DNA from: Mycolicibacter sinensis
GTDB lineage: Bacteria > Actinomycetota > Actinomycetes > Mycobacteriales > Mycobacteriaceae
Assembly (NCBI RefSeq): GCF_001667375.1
Contig: NZ_LZIN01000089.1
Coordinates: forward strand, 1 to 39,913
Length of the DNA stretch: 39,913 bases
Direction of reading: 5' to 3'
Shown here piece after piece: positions 14,649-21,617 of the stretch. The notes under the pieces are model-generated. The model ran no database searches, was not told where the DNA came from, and saw nothing but the letters and a program-made list of their open reading frames with translations. The position numbers and the translations under genes were made by a program. Position 1 is the first letter of the stretch; each line of letters begins with the position of its first letter.

Positions 14649-15761
14649 TTAATCCACGCCGGGGTGTGTCGCGCGGAGCGTCACTTCCTGTGCCTTGACC
14701 CCGAACCAGACGACTTCACCCGGTGTCAGCCGCAGCTCGGCGGCGGCGTCGGCGGTGATGTCGGCGGCCAGCCCCGGCGCCCCATCCGGCTGGTCGACGC
14801 CGCGGACCTGGATCGCGCTGCCGCGGGCCTGCAGTTCGGCAACCGTGACCTCGACGAGGTTCCGCGGGCTGCCGTGCGCCGGAGGCTGCCGATACACCGC
14901 AACCGATCGCGGTGTGCTGACTGCGACGGCCGGCCGGCCGGCGACCAGGCCGTCATCGGCGGTTCCCTGCCACTGATCCCCCCACTGGGTACGCAGCACG
15001 CCGTCGCTGCCGATCACCCCGGCCACCAGATTGAATCCGGCGATACGCGCGCCGAATCGGCTACGGGGCGCGGCGAGTACCTCGGCGGTGCTGCCGATCT
15101 CGGCGACCCGGCCGGACTCGAGCACCAAAACCCGATCGGCCAGCCCGAAGACGTCCAGCAGGTCGTGGGTGACCAGCACCGTGGTGCGGCGCGCGGTGGT
15201 GATGACGTCCCGCAGTACGCCGCGCACCGCGGCCGCCGCGGCCACATCGAGCCCGGCCAGCGGTTCATCGAGCAGGAGCACCTCGGGTTCGGCGGCCAGG
15301 GCCCGGGCGATCGCCACCCGCTGCGCCTGTCCGCCGGAGAGCCGCCGCGGCCTGCGATCGGCCAGCTCCGCGGCATCCACTGCGCGCAGCCACGCGGCAG
15401 CCGCCGCCCGGACGCGCTGGCGGCGGCCGAAGCGTCGCCGGCTGTGCGGGCCGAACGCCACGTTGGCCGCCACACTCAGGTGCGGGAACAGCAGCGGGTC
15501 CTGCAGCAACAGGCCGACCCGGCGGTCCTGGGTGGCGACGTGCACGCCGGCCGCGGTGTCGGTCAGCACCCGATCACCGACGCGCACCACACCCGTGTCG
15601 GGCCGCAGCAGCCCGGCAATTACATGCAGCAGAGAGGATTTGCCGGCGCCGTTGGGCCCGAGCACGGCCAGCACCTCACCCGGCGCGACGGTCACCCGGA
15701 CATCCAGGCCGCGCTCGGCCAGCACCGCGTGCAGCGTCAGCCCGTCGGCCACGGCGGTCAC
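14649..15761 (-). CDS. modC: Molybdate ABC transporter ATP-binding protein ModC
   Basis: A 370-residue ABC ATPase (M. tuberculosis ModC about 369). Walker A is LGPNGAGKSSLLHVIAGLL near residue 35, the Q-loop VGLLLQDPLLFPHLSV, the ABC signature RRLSGGQAQRVAIARAL, Walker B EVLLLDEPLAGLD and the switch His VLVTHDLLD. Residues from about 230 onward form the regulatory TOBE (molybdate-binding) extension, ending with LTPGEVVWFGVKAQEVTLRA. It energises uptake of molybdate for molybdopterin enzymes. The start is GTG in a GTGA overlap with the modB stop (15758-15761), implying translational coupling. Third gene of the modABC unit. Confidence 0.93.
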   Translation of the reverse strand: MTAVADGLTLHAVLAERGLDVRVTVAPGEVLAVLGPNGAGKSSLLHVIAGLLRPDTGVVRVGDRVLTDTAAGVHVATQDRRVGLLLQDPLLFPHLSVAANVAFGPHSRRRFGRRQRVRAAAAAWLRAVDAAELADRRPRRLSGGQAQRVAIARALAAEPEVLLLDEPLAGLDVAAAAAVRGVLRDVITTARRTTVLVTHDLLDVFGLADRVLVLESGRVAEIGSTAEVLAAPRSRFGARIAGFNLVAGVIGSDGVLRTQWGDQWQGTADDGLVAGRPAVAVSTPRSVAVYRQPPAHGSPRNLVEVTVAELQARGSAIQVRGVDQPDGAPGLAADITADAAAELRLTPGEVVWFGVKAQEVTLRATHPGVD

Positions 15762-16546
15762 CAGACGCCGGCCAGCCGGCGAGCGCCCAGGCCCAGCACC
15801 ACCACCGCGGCCACCGCCACCAACAGCAGCGACATCGCCGCCGCGGCGTCGGCGTCGGTCACCCGCTGCAGATAGATCGCCAGCGGCAGCGTCCGGGTGA
15901 CGCCCTCGCGGGAGCCCGCGAACGTCAGCGTGGCGCCGAACTCGCCCAGCGACCGCGCGAACGCCAACACCGCACCCGAGATCAGGCCCGGTGTCAGCAG
16001 CGGCAGCGTCACCCGCCACCACACGGTGCTCGGGCGGGCCCCCAACGTGGCGGCCACCACCTCGTAGTCGGCGCCGGCGGTGCGAGCCGCGCCCTCCAGC
16101 GCGATCACCAGGAACGGCAGCGACACGAAGGTCTGCGCCAGCACCACCGCGGTGGTGGTGAACGCGATGTGGATTCCGGCGGCCTCCAGGTGCCGTCCCA
16201 GCAGCCCGAGCCGCCCGAATGCGTACAGCAGCGCGATGCCGCCCACCACCGGCGGCAACACCAGTGGCAGCAGCGCCAACGGCCGCAACAGCCGCACCAA
16301 TCGCGCCCGGCTGCGTGCCAGCACGAGAGCCATCGGCACGCCGAGCACGATGCAGAGCGCGGTACTGGCCGCGGCGGTCTTAAGGCTGAGCAGCAGCGCC
16401 GTCATCGAGGACGGACTGGTGATCAGCGTCCAGAAATGGGGCCAGTCGACCCGGACGGCGATCGCCACCAGGGGCAGCACCACGAACGCTGCGCCGATCG
16501 CGGCGGGCACATAGACCCAGCCCGGCAGGTCGTTGGGCCGGTGCAC
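15758..16546 (-). CDS. modB: Molybdate ABC transporter permease ModB
   Basis: A 262-residue integral membrane permease. Around six hydrophobic helices are visible, from VYVPAAIGAAFVVLPLVAIA at residue 11 to AAAAMSLLLVAVAAVVVLGL at the end. The EAA loop that couples to ModC is ARSLGEFGATLTFAGSREG near residue 205, typical of ModB/CysT-type permeases. It forms the transmembrane channel for molybdate delivered by ModA. The GTG start at 16546 lies 4 bp after the modA stop, and its stop overlaps modC by 4 nt, so the three are one translational unit. Length and helix number are normal for the family. Confidence 0.93.
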   Translation of the reverse strand: MHRPNDLPGWVYVPAAIGAAFVVLPLVAIAVRVDWPHFWTLITSPSSMTALLLSLKTAAASTALCIVLGVPMALVLARSRARLVRLLRPLALLPLVLPPVVGGIALLYAFGRLGLLGRHLEAAGIHIAFTTTAVVLAQTFVSLPFLVIALEGAARTAGADYEVVAATLGARPSTVWWRVTLPLLTPGLISGAVLAFARSLGEFGATLTFAGSREGVTRTLPLAIYLQRVTDADAAAAMSLLLVAVAAVVVLGLGARRLAGVW

Positions 16547-16550
16547 CGGC

Positions 16551-17315
16551 TCAGGGCTTGCCGAAGCCGGCCGCGTGCAGGATCTTCTGCCCCGCCGCGC
16601 CGGTCACCAGGTCGACGAACTGTTTGGCCGGGCCGGGTTGCGCAGCGTCTTTGAGCACCCCGACCGGGTAGGTGTTGACCGCCCCGGCCGCCTCCGGAAA
16701 CGCGACGGTGACGACCCTGTCGCCGGCGTTGATCGCGTCGGTGCGGTAGACCACACCGGCGTCGGCCTGGCCGGTGGTGACCTTGTTGAGCACGTCGGTG
16801 ACGTCGGGTTCCTCGCTGACCGGGTTCACCCGCACTCCGGTGGCATCCTCGACCTTCCGAGTCGCCGCCCCGCACGGGACCGGCGGCTGGCACACCACCA
16901 CCGCCAGGCCGGGCGCGGCCAGATCGGCGAAGGACCGCACCGCGTGCGGGTTTCCGGGGGCGGTGACGATCACCAGCGTGTTGGTGGCGAACGGCACCGC
17001 CTCGCCGTCCAGCAGGCCGGGCTGGGCGACTTTGTCCATCTGGGCGGTGTTGGCCGAGGCGAACACGTCGGCGCGCGCACCCTGGGTCAGCTGGGTGGCC
17101 AGGTCCGAGGATCCGGCGAAGTTGAACTCCACGGCTACCCCGGGATGATCGGTCTTGAACTGCTCGGCGATCTCGGTGAACGCCGGGCGCAATGACGCCG
17201 CCGCGAACACGGTGATCGACGGCGTGGCGGGGCCGGAGCTACACCCGGTCAGGCCTGTCAGTCCCGCCCCCAGCATGACCGCTACCGCACCGGAGAGCGC
17301 CCGGGTTCGCCACAT
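16551..17315 (-). CDS. modA: Molybdate ABC transporter substrate-binding lipoprotein ModA
   Basis: A 254-residue lipoprotein. A short basic start (MWRTRAL), hydrophobic core and the lipobox LTGC place the acylated Cys at residue 25. The mature domain follows the ModA pattern: ITVFAAASLRPAFTEIAEQF, VEFNFAGSSDLATQLTQGAR with the anion-contacting Ser residues, ADVFASANTAQMDKV, FATNTLVIVTAPGNP and a QADAGVVYRTDAI block near the end. It captures molybdate or tungstate outside the membrane for ModBC. The ATG at 17315 is preferred over an in-frame start at 17357 because it gives a normal lipoprotein signal. It heads the modABC-apa-adhA operon; the 171-bp divergent gap to 17487 must hold its promoter. 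No ModE-type site was recognised. Confidence 0.93.
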   Translation of the reverse strand: MWRTRALSGAVAVMLGAGLTGLTGCSSGPATPSITVFAAASLRPAFTEIAEQFKTDHPGVAVEFNFAGSSDLATQLTQGARADVFASANTAQMDKVAQPGLLDGEAVPFATNTLVIVTAPGNPHAVRSFADLAAPGLAVVVCQPPVPCGAATRKVEDATGVRVNPVSEEPDVTDVLNKVTTGQADAGVVYRTDAINAGDRVVTVAFPEAAGAVNTYPVGVLKDAAQPGPAKQFVDLVTGAAGQKILHAAGFGKP

Positions 17316-17486
17316 GGCTCGCACTTTAGCGGCGATCGTAAGCGCGGCGAAGCGCACAGCGGGTGCCGTCGTCGGCCCGCTTATTCCGGACCGTGGCCGG
17401 ATCGTGTCTGTGCCGAGTTCCGCCCCTGGCTCGAAAACCGGCTACTGTCCAGTAACATAGCTGCGAACACGAGGGAGGTTCTACCG

Positions 17487-18158
17487 ATGGATGTGCTGGT
17501 CACCGGTGGTGACACCGATCTGGGTCGCGCTGTCGCCGAAGGCTTCAGCGAAGCCGGTCACAAGGTGACGCTGGCGGGTATGCGAGGTTCCGAACTCGAG
17601 GTCGCCGCCAAGGAGCTCGAGGCCAACGCCGTCGTCTGCGACAACACCGACCCGGCCGGCCTTTTGCAGGCCCGCGGTCTGTTCCCCGCCCACCTGGACA
17701 CCATCGTCAACGTTCCGGCGCCGCGCTGGCAGGGCGGCGACCCACGCGCCTACTCGCTGGCCGACCAGGCCAGCGCCTGGCGCAGTGCCCTGGACGCCAC
17801 GGTGCTCTCGGCGGTGCTGACGGTCGCGACCCTCGGCGATCACCTGCGCTCCGGCGGCTCGATCATTTCGGTGGTGCCGGAAAACCCTCTCGACGGCAGC
17901 GCCGACGCGGCGGTCAAGGCCGCTTTGTCGAATTGGACCACCGGGCAGGCCACCACGTTCGGCACCCGCGGAATCACCGTCAACGTGGTCGCCGCCGGCG
18001 CCGGCGCGCGCCCGGGTTACGACGGGCTGACCAGCGCCCCGCTCACCGCGGCCACCGAGATCGCCCGGCTCGCGGTCTTTCTGACCACGCCGGCCGCGCG
18101 CCACATCACCGGCCAGACGTTGCACGTCAGCCACGGAGCGCTGGCCAATTTCGGCTGA
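17487..18158 (+). CDS. SDR-fold protein lacking the catalytic Tyr (Rv1856c-like)
   Basis: A 223-residue short-chain dehydrogenase/reductase-like protein (Rv1856c about 225). The N-terminal nucleotide motif is VLVTGGDTDLGRAVAEGF at residues 3-20, with GGDTDLG where TGxxxGxG is normal. Later parts are typical SDR: LRSGGSIISVVPENP, NVVAAGAGARPGYDGL and FLTTPAARHITGQTLHVSHG. The YxxxK active site is not intact: DAAVKAALSNW puts Asp140 where Tyr is expected, with Lys144 kept. It may therefore bind NAD(P) without standard dehydrogenase activity. GGGAGG lies 8 bases before the ATG. It is divergent from modA and followed by ndh after 109 bp, so a redox-sensing or accessory role is conceivable but unproven. 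Confidence 0.83.
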   Translation: MDVLVTGGDTDLGRAVAEGFSEAGHKVTLAGMRGSELEVAAKELEANAVVCDNTDPAGLLQARGLFPAHLDTIVNVPAPRWQGGDPRAYSLADQASAWRSALDATVLSAVLTVATLGDHLRSGGSIISVVPENPLDGSADAAVKAALSNWTTGQATTFGTRGITVNVVAAGAGARPGYDGLTSAPLTAATEIARLAVFLTTPAARHITGQTLHVSHGALANFG

Positions 18159-18267
18159 CTCAGGCGTCGAGTGGTTAATCCCACAACCCGCGAATGCGGT
18201 GCCCGCCAAGCGGGTCGACTAGCGTATTTGTGAACGCAGTCGCCGTCGAGGAGCAACCGGATTTCCC

Positions 18268-19653
18268 ATGAGTGCCCAGCCTGAAGTCACTGCGCAGCAG
18301 AGCCGACGCCACCAGGTCGTCATCATCGGCTCCGGATTCGGCGGCTTGACCGCGGCCAAGAAACTCAAGCGGGCCGACGTCGACATCAAGTTGATCGCCC
18401 GCACCACCCACCACCTGTTCCAGCCGCTGCTGTACCAGGTGGCGACCGGAATTTTGTCCGAAGGCGAGATCGCGCCGTCGACCCGCGTCGTGCTGCGCAA
18501 GCAGCGCAACGCCCAGGTGTTGCTCGGCGACGTCACGCACATCGACCTGGCCGGCAAATTCGTCACCTCGGAGGTGCTCGGCCACACCTACGACACCCCG
18601 TTCGACAGCCTGATCATCGCGGCCGGCGCCGGGCAGTCCTACTTCGGCAACGACCAGTTCGCCGAGTTCGCCCCCGGCATGAAGACCATCGACGACGCCC
18701 TGGAGTTGCGGGGCCGCATCTTGAGCGCGTTCGAGCAGGCCGAGCGGTCCAGAGACGCCGCCCGGCGGGAGAAGCTGCTGACCTTCACGGTCGTTGGCGC
18801 GGGCCCCACCGGTGTCGAAATGGCCGGGCAGATCGCCGAATTGGCCAACTACACCCTCAAGGGCGCGTTCCGCAACATCGACTCGACCAAGGCACGGGTG
18901 ATCCTGCTCGATGCCGCCCCGGCCGTGCTGCCGCCGATGGGCGAGAAGCTGGGCCGGAAGGCCGCCGAACGGCTGCAGAAGATGGGTGTGGAGATCCAGC
19001 TCGGTGCGATGGTCACCGACGTCGACCGCAACGGGCTGACCGTCAAGGACTCCGACGGCACCGTGCGGAGGATTGAATCGCAGTGCAAGGTGTGGTCGGC
19101 GGGTGTGTCGGCCAGCCCGCTGGGCCACGACCTCGCCGAGCAGTCTTCGGTCGAGCTAGACCGCGCCGGGCGGGTCAAGGTGCTGCCCGACCTGTCGGTG
19201 CCGGGCCACCCGAACGTCTTCGTCGTCGGCGACATGGCGGCCGTCGACGATGTCCCCGGAATGGCGCAGGGCGCCATTCAGGGCGCCAAGCACGTCGCCA
19301 GCACGATCAAAGCCGAGCTCGGCGGCGCCGACCCGGCCGACCGGGAACCGTTTCAGTACCTGGACAAGGGCTCGATGGCCACGGTATCGAGGTTCTCGGC
19401 GGTCACCAAGATCGGGCCGCTGGAGTTCAGCGGTTTCCTGGCCTGGCTGGCCTGGTTGGGGCTGCACCTGATCTACCTGGTCGGGTTCAAAAACAAGATC
19501 AGCACGCTGTTGTCGTGGAACGTGACGTTCTTGAGCACGCGGCGCGGCCAGCTCACCATCACCGAGCAGCAGGCGTTCGCCCGAACCCGCCTGGAACAGC
19601 TCGAAGTGCTGGCGGCAGAGGCGCAGCGCGGCGCCGAACGCGCGGTCAGTTAG
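18268..19653 (+). CDS. ndh: Type II NADH:quinone oxidoreductase (NDH-2)
   Basis: A 461-residue membrane-associated flavoprotein (M. tuberculosis Ndh about 463). The FAD fold VVIIGSGFGGLTAAKKLKRA near residue 17 is followed by HHLFQPLLYQVATGILSEGE, the quinone-site region of NDH-2. The NADH fold LTFTVVGAGPTGVEMAGQIA lies near 171, and NVFVVGDMAAVDDVPGMAQG holds the second FAD contact. The C-terminal helix FLAWLAWLGLHLIYLVGFKN anchors it to the cytoplasmic membrane. It moves electrons from NADH to menaquinone without pumping protons and is the main NADH dehydrogenase in mycobacteria. A GAGGAG lies about 14 bases before the ATG. The gene stops 5 bp from the convergent thioesterase gene. Confidence 0.95.
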   Translation: MSAQPEVTAQQSRRHQVVIIGSGFGGLTAAKKLKRADVDIKLIARTTHHLFQPLLYQVATGILSEGEIAPSTRVVLRKQRNAQVLLGDVTHIDLAGKFVTSEVLGHTYDTPFDSLIIAAGAGQSYFGNDQFAEFAPGMKTIDDALELRGRILSAFEQAERSRDAARREKLLTFTVVGAGPTGVEMAGQIAELANYTLKGAFRNIDSTKARVILLDAAPAVLPPMGEKLGRKAAERLQKMGVEIQLGAMVTDVDRNGLTVKDSDGTVRRIESQCKVWSAGVSASPLGHDLAEQSSVELDRAGRVKVLPDLSVPGHPNVFVVGDMAAVDDVPGMAQGAIQGAKHVASTIKAELGGADPADREPFQYLDKGSMATVSRFSAVTKIGPLEFSGFLAWLAWLGLHLIYLVGFKNKISTLLSWNVTFLSTRRGQLTITEQQAFARTRLEQLEVLAAEAQRGAERAVS

Positions 19654-19658
19654 CCGGC

Positions 19659-20072
19659 TCAGGCGGGCAGGTTCTGCAACCGGACCTGGCCGCGGGCCAC
19701 GACCCGCTGATCGGCATCGGTGATGGTCACCAGCCAGAGCTGCTGACGACGGCCGCGGTGGATCGGGGTGGCGGCGGCAGACACCGTCCCCGAGGAGACC
19801 GCTCGCAGGAAGTCGGTGTTGTTGTTGACCCCGACCACCGTGCCGCCGCCTTGGCCGCCGTCCCGGTTCAGCCAGGCGTGCGCTGAGACGCTTGCCACAC
19901 TTTCCACGATCGAGCAGTACACCCCGCCGTGCACGATGCCGGCGGGCTGGCACAGCTTGGGCTGCAGCTCCAGCTCGGCGCTGGCGCCCTCGGGGCTGAT
20001 CTCGGTGAAGACCAAGCCGATTTCGCCGTCGAACGGCGCGAAGTGGGAAGGCGGGGAACCGCTGGCAGCCAT
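19659..20072 (-). CDS. Hotdog-fold PaaI-type acyl-CoA thioesterase (Rv1847-like)
   Basis: A 137-residue hotdog thioesterase (Rv1847 about 140). The family core is GIVHGGVYCSIVESVASVSA at about residues 58-77, with the HGG turn and a catalytic acidic residue in VESVAS, and NNNTDFLRAVSSGTVSAAAT for the second strand region. The C-terminus, VTITDADQRVVARGQVRLQN, is a typical final beta strand. Members hydrolyse aryl- or acyl-CoA thioesters as housekeeping or detoxification enzymes; the substrate here is unknown. It is divergent from blaI and convergent with ndh. In M. tuberculosis the urease genes lie between the homologues of these two; here only 5 bp separate them. Confidence 0.85.
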   Translation of the reverse strand: MAASGSPPSHFAPFDGEIGLVFTEISPEGASAELELQPKLCQPAGIVHGGVYCSIVESVASVSAHAWLNRDGGQGGGTVVGVNNNTDFLRAVSSGTVSAAATPIHRGRRQQLWLVTITDADQRVVARGQVRLQNLPA

Positions 20073-20132
20073 GCCCTGGTTTTACACGACGGCCTCGGCG
20101 TCCGCGCACCCCGGCAGACCCACAGCCGCCGA

Positions 20133-20149
20133 TACGACAGCCGGTAGTA
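20133..20149. promoter_or_regulatory. Candidate BlaI-type operator
   Basis: TACGAC-AGCCG-GTAGTA is an inverted repeat with 5 of 6 matched positions per arm, in the divergent space between the thioesterase gene and blaI, 45 bp before the blaI start. BlaI/MecI repressors bind dyads built on TAC/GTA half-sites and usually repress their own gene. The match to the mycobacterial operator is by memory only, and the spacer length is not verified. Confidence 0.35.
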
Positions 20150-20193
20150 ATTAAGGGTAGGCTTGCTCCGTTGCCCAGGGAGTTGATTACCAA

Positions 20194-20610
20194 ATGGCGA
20201 AGCAAACCCACCTAGGGGATTTAGAACGAGCGGTGATGGACCACCTGTGGTCCGCGCCCGAGGCCCAGACCGTGCGCCAAGTTCACGAAGCGCTGTCCGC
20301 GCAACGAGAACTGGCCTACACCACCGTGATGACGGTCCTGCAGCGGTTGGCCAAGAAAAATCTGGTGTCGCAGATCCGCGATGACCGCGCGCACCGCTAC
20401 ACCCCGGTCCGGGGCCGCGACGAGCTGGTCGCCGGGCTGATGGTCGAAGCTCTCGATCAGGCCGCCGACTCCGGTGACCGCCGGGCCGCCCTGGTGCACT
20501 TCGTCGAACGCGTCGGCGTGGACGAGGCCGCGGCTCTGCGCCGTGCGCTCGACGAGTTGGAAGCCAAGCACCACGTCGGCCTGCCCGCTGGCGGCCGACC
20601 TACGTCCTGA
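20194..20610 (+). CDS. blaI: BlaI/MecI/CopY-family repressor BlaI
   Basis: A 138-residue repressor, the same length as M. tuberculosis BlaI. The winged helix-turn-helix runs from LGDLERAVMDHLWSAPEA through VRQVHEALSAQRELAYTTVM to VLQRLAKKNLVSQIRDDRAH, with the typical TTVMTVLQRLxxKxL recognition helix. The C-terminal helices from about 75 (LVAGLMVEALDQAADSGDRR) mediate dimerisation. In M. tuberculosis it represses blaC and several respiratory and ATP synthase genes and is inactivated by cleavage after beta-lactam sensing. It lies 14 bp before the M56 peptidase gene, the expected sensor partner. No beta-lactamase gene occurs in the window. Confidence 0.93.
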   Translation: MAKQTHLGDLERAVMDHLWSAPEAQTVRQVHEALSAQRELAYTTVMTVLQRLAKKNLVSQIRDDRAHRYTPVRGRDELVAGLMVEALDQAADSGDRRAALVHFVERVGVDEAAALRRALDELEAKHHVGLPAGGRPTS

Positions 20611-20624
20611 GGGAGACTGGCAGC

Positions 20625-21563
20625 GTGTCCGCGCTGGCCTTTACCGTCCTCGCGCTAGTGCTCGTGGGGCCGGTGCCCGCCCTCCTGGCACGTGCCGATT
20701 GGCCGTTGCGCGCCCCGCGGGCCGCGGTGGTGCTCTGGCAGGCCGTCGCGATCGCCGCGGTGCTGTCGGCTTTCAGCGCCGGTGTCGCCACTGCGAGCCG
20801 CCTGCTGATGCCGGGTCCGGACGGCCGGCCCACCTCGACGATCCTCGGCTCCCTCGAGCGGCTGGGCTGGCCGCTGTGGACCTTCTACACGGCTGTGTCC
20901 GCCTTGACACTGCTGGTCGGCCTGCGCCTGACCGTGACCGTGCTGCGGGTGGCGATCGGCACCCGGCAGCGCCGGGCACGCCACCGCATGCTGGTCGATT
21001 TGGTCGGTGTCTCTGATACCGCTCCGGCGGCGCGCACCAGCGGCCTGCGGATTCTGCAGGTGATGCAGCCGCTGGCCTACTGCCTGCCCGGGGTGCGCAG
21101 CCGGGTGGTGCTCAGCTCGGGGACGCTGCACGCTCTCACCGATCCCGAACTGGCCGCCCTGCTCTGCCATGAGCGGGCTCATCTGCGCGCCCGCCATGAT
21201 CTGGTGCTCGAGGCGTTCACCGCGGTGCACACCGCCTTTCCGCGGTTCGTGCGCAGCGCCAGCGCCCTGGATGCGGTGCGGTTGCTGGTGGAACTGCTGG
21301 CCGACGACGCCGCCGTTCGGGTGGCCGGCGCTCCTCCCCTGGCCCGCGCCCTGGTGACCTGCGCTTCGTCGGCCACCCCGGCCGGGGCGCTGGCCGCCGG
21401 GGGGCCGAACACGGTGCTGCGGGTGCAGCGCCTGTCGGGTCGAGGCAACAGTCGCACGCTGGCTGCCGCCGCCTACTCCGCCGCAGCCGGGGTGCTCACG
21501 GTACCCACGATCGCGCTCGCGGTACCGTGGCTGACCGAACTGCACCGACTGATCGCGGGGTAA
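20625..21563 (+). CDS. BlaR1-like M56-family membrane zinc peptidase (Rv1845c-like)
   Basis: A 312-residue integral membrane protease (Rv1845c about 316). Hydrophobic helices lie at 3-24 and 33-55, then near 80-100 and at the C-terminus (AAAAYSAAAGVLTVPTIALA). The zinc-peptidase motif is CHERAH (His182-Glu183-His186), within LAALLCHERAHLRARHDLVL, the M56 signature. Unlike staphylococcal BlaR1 it has no penicillin-sensor domain, so antibiotic perception must occur elsewhere or differently. It should cleave or trigger cleavage of BlaI. The GTG start at 20625 has GAGGGAG about 9 bases upstream. Its end contains a sequence repeated near guaB1 (see repeat entries). Confidence 0.9.
   Translation: MSALAFTVLALVLVGPVPALLARADWPLRAPRAAVVLWQAVAIAAVLSAFSAGVATASRLLMPGPDGRPTSTILGSLERLGWPLWTFYTAVSALTLLVGLRLTVTVLRVAIGTRQRRARHRMLVDLVGVSDTAPAARTSGLRILQVMQPLAYCLPGVRSRVVLSSGTLHALTDPELAALLCHERAHLRARHDLVLEAFTAVHTAFPRFVRSASALDAVRLLVELLADDAAVRVAGAPPLARALVTCASSATPAGALAAGGPNTVLRVQRLSGRGNSRTLAAAAYSAAAGVLTVPTIALAVPWLTELHRLIAG
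21512..21537 (+). repeat. 26-nt repeat, copy 1 (end of M56 gene)
   Basis: The segment containing GCGGTACCGTGGCTGACCG (19 identical bases, 21519-21537) recurs upstream of guaB1 at 26875-26900, with one mismatch across 26 bases. Here it encodes LAVPWLT near the end of the M56 peptidase. It is too long to be expected by chance in 40 kb and suggests a copied or residual fragment. Confidence 0.7.
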
Positions 21564-21617
21564 CCCACGCCGCGGGCGTGCCGCGCGCAGATCACCAACC
21601 AACCGAAAGGCGAATGT

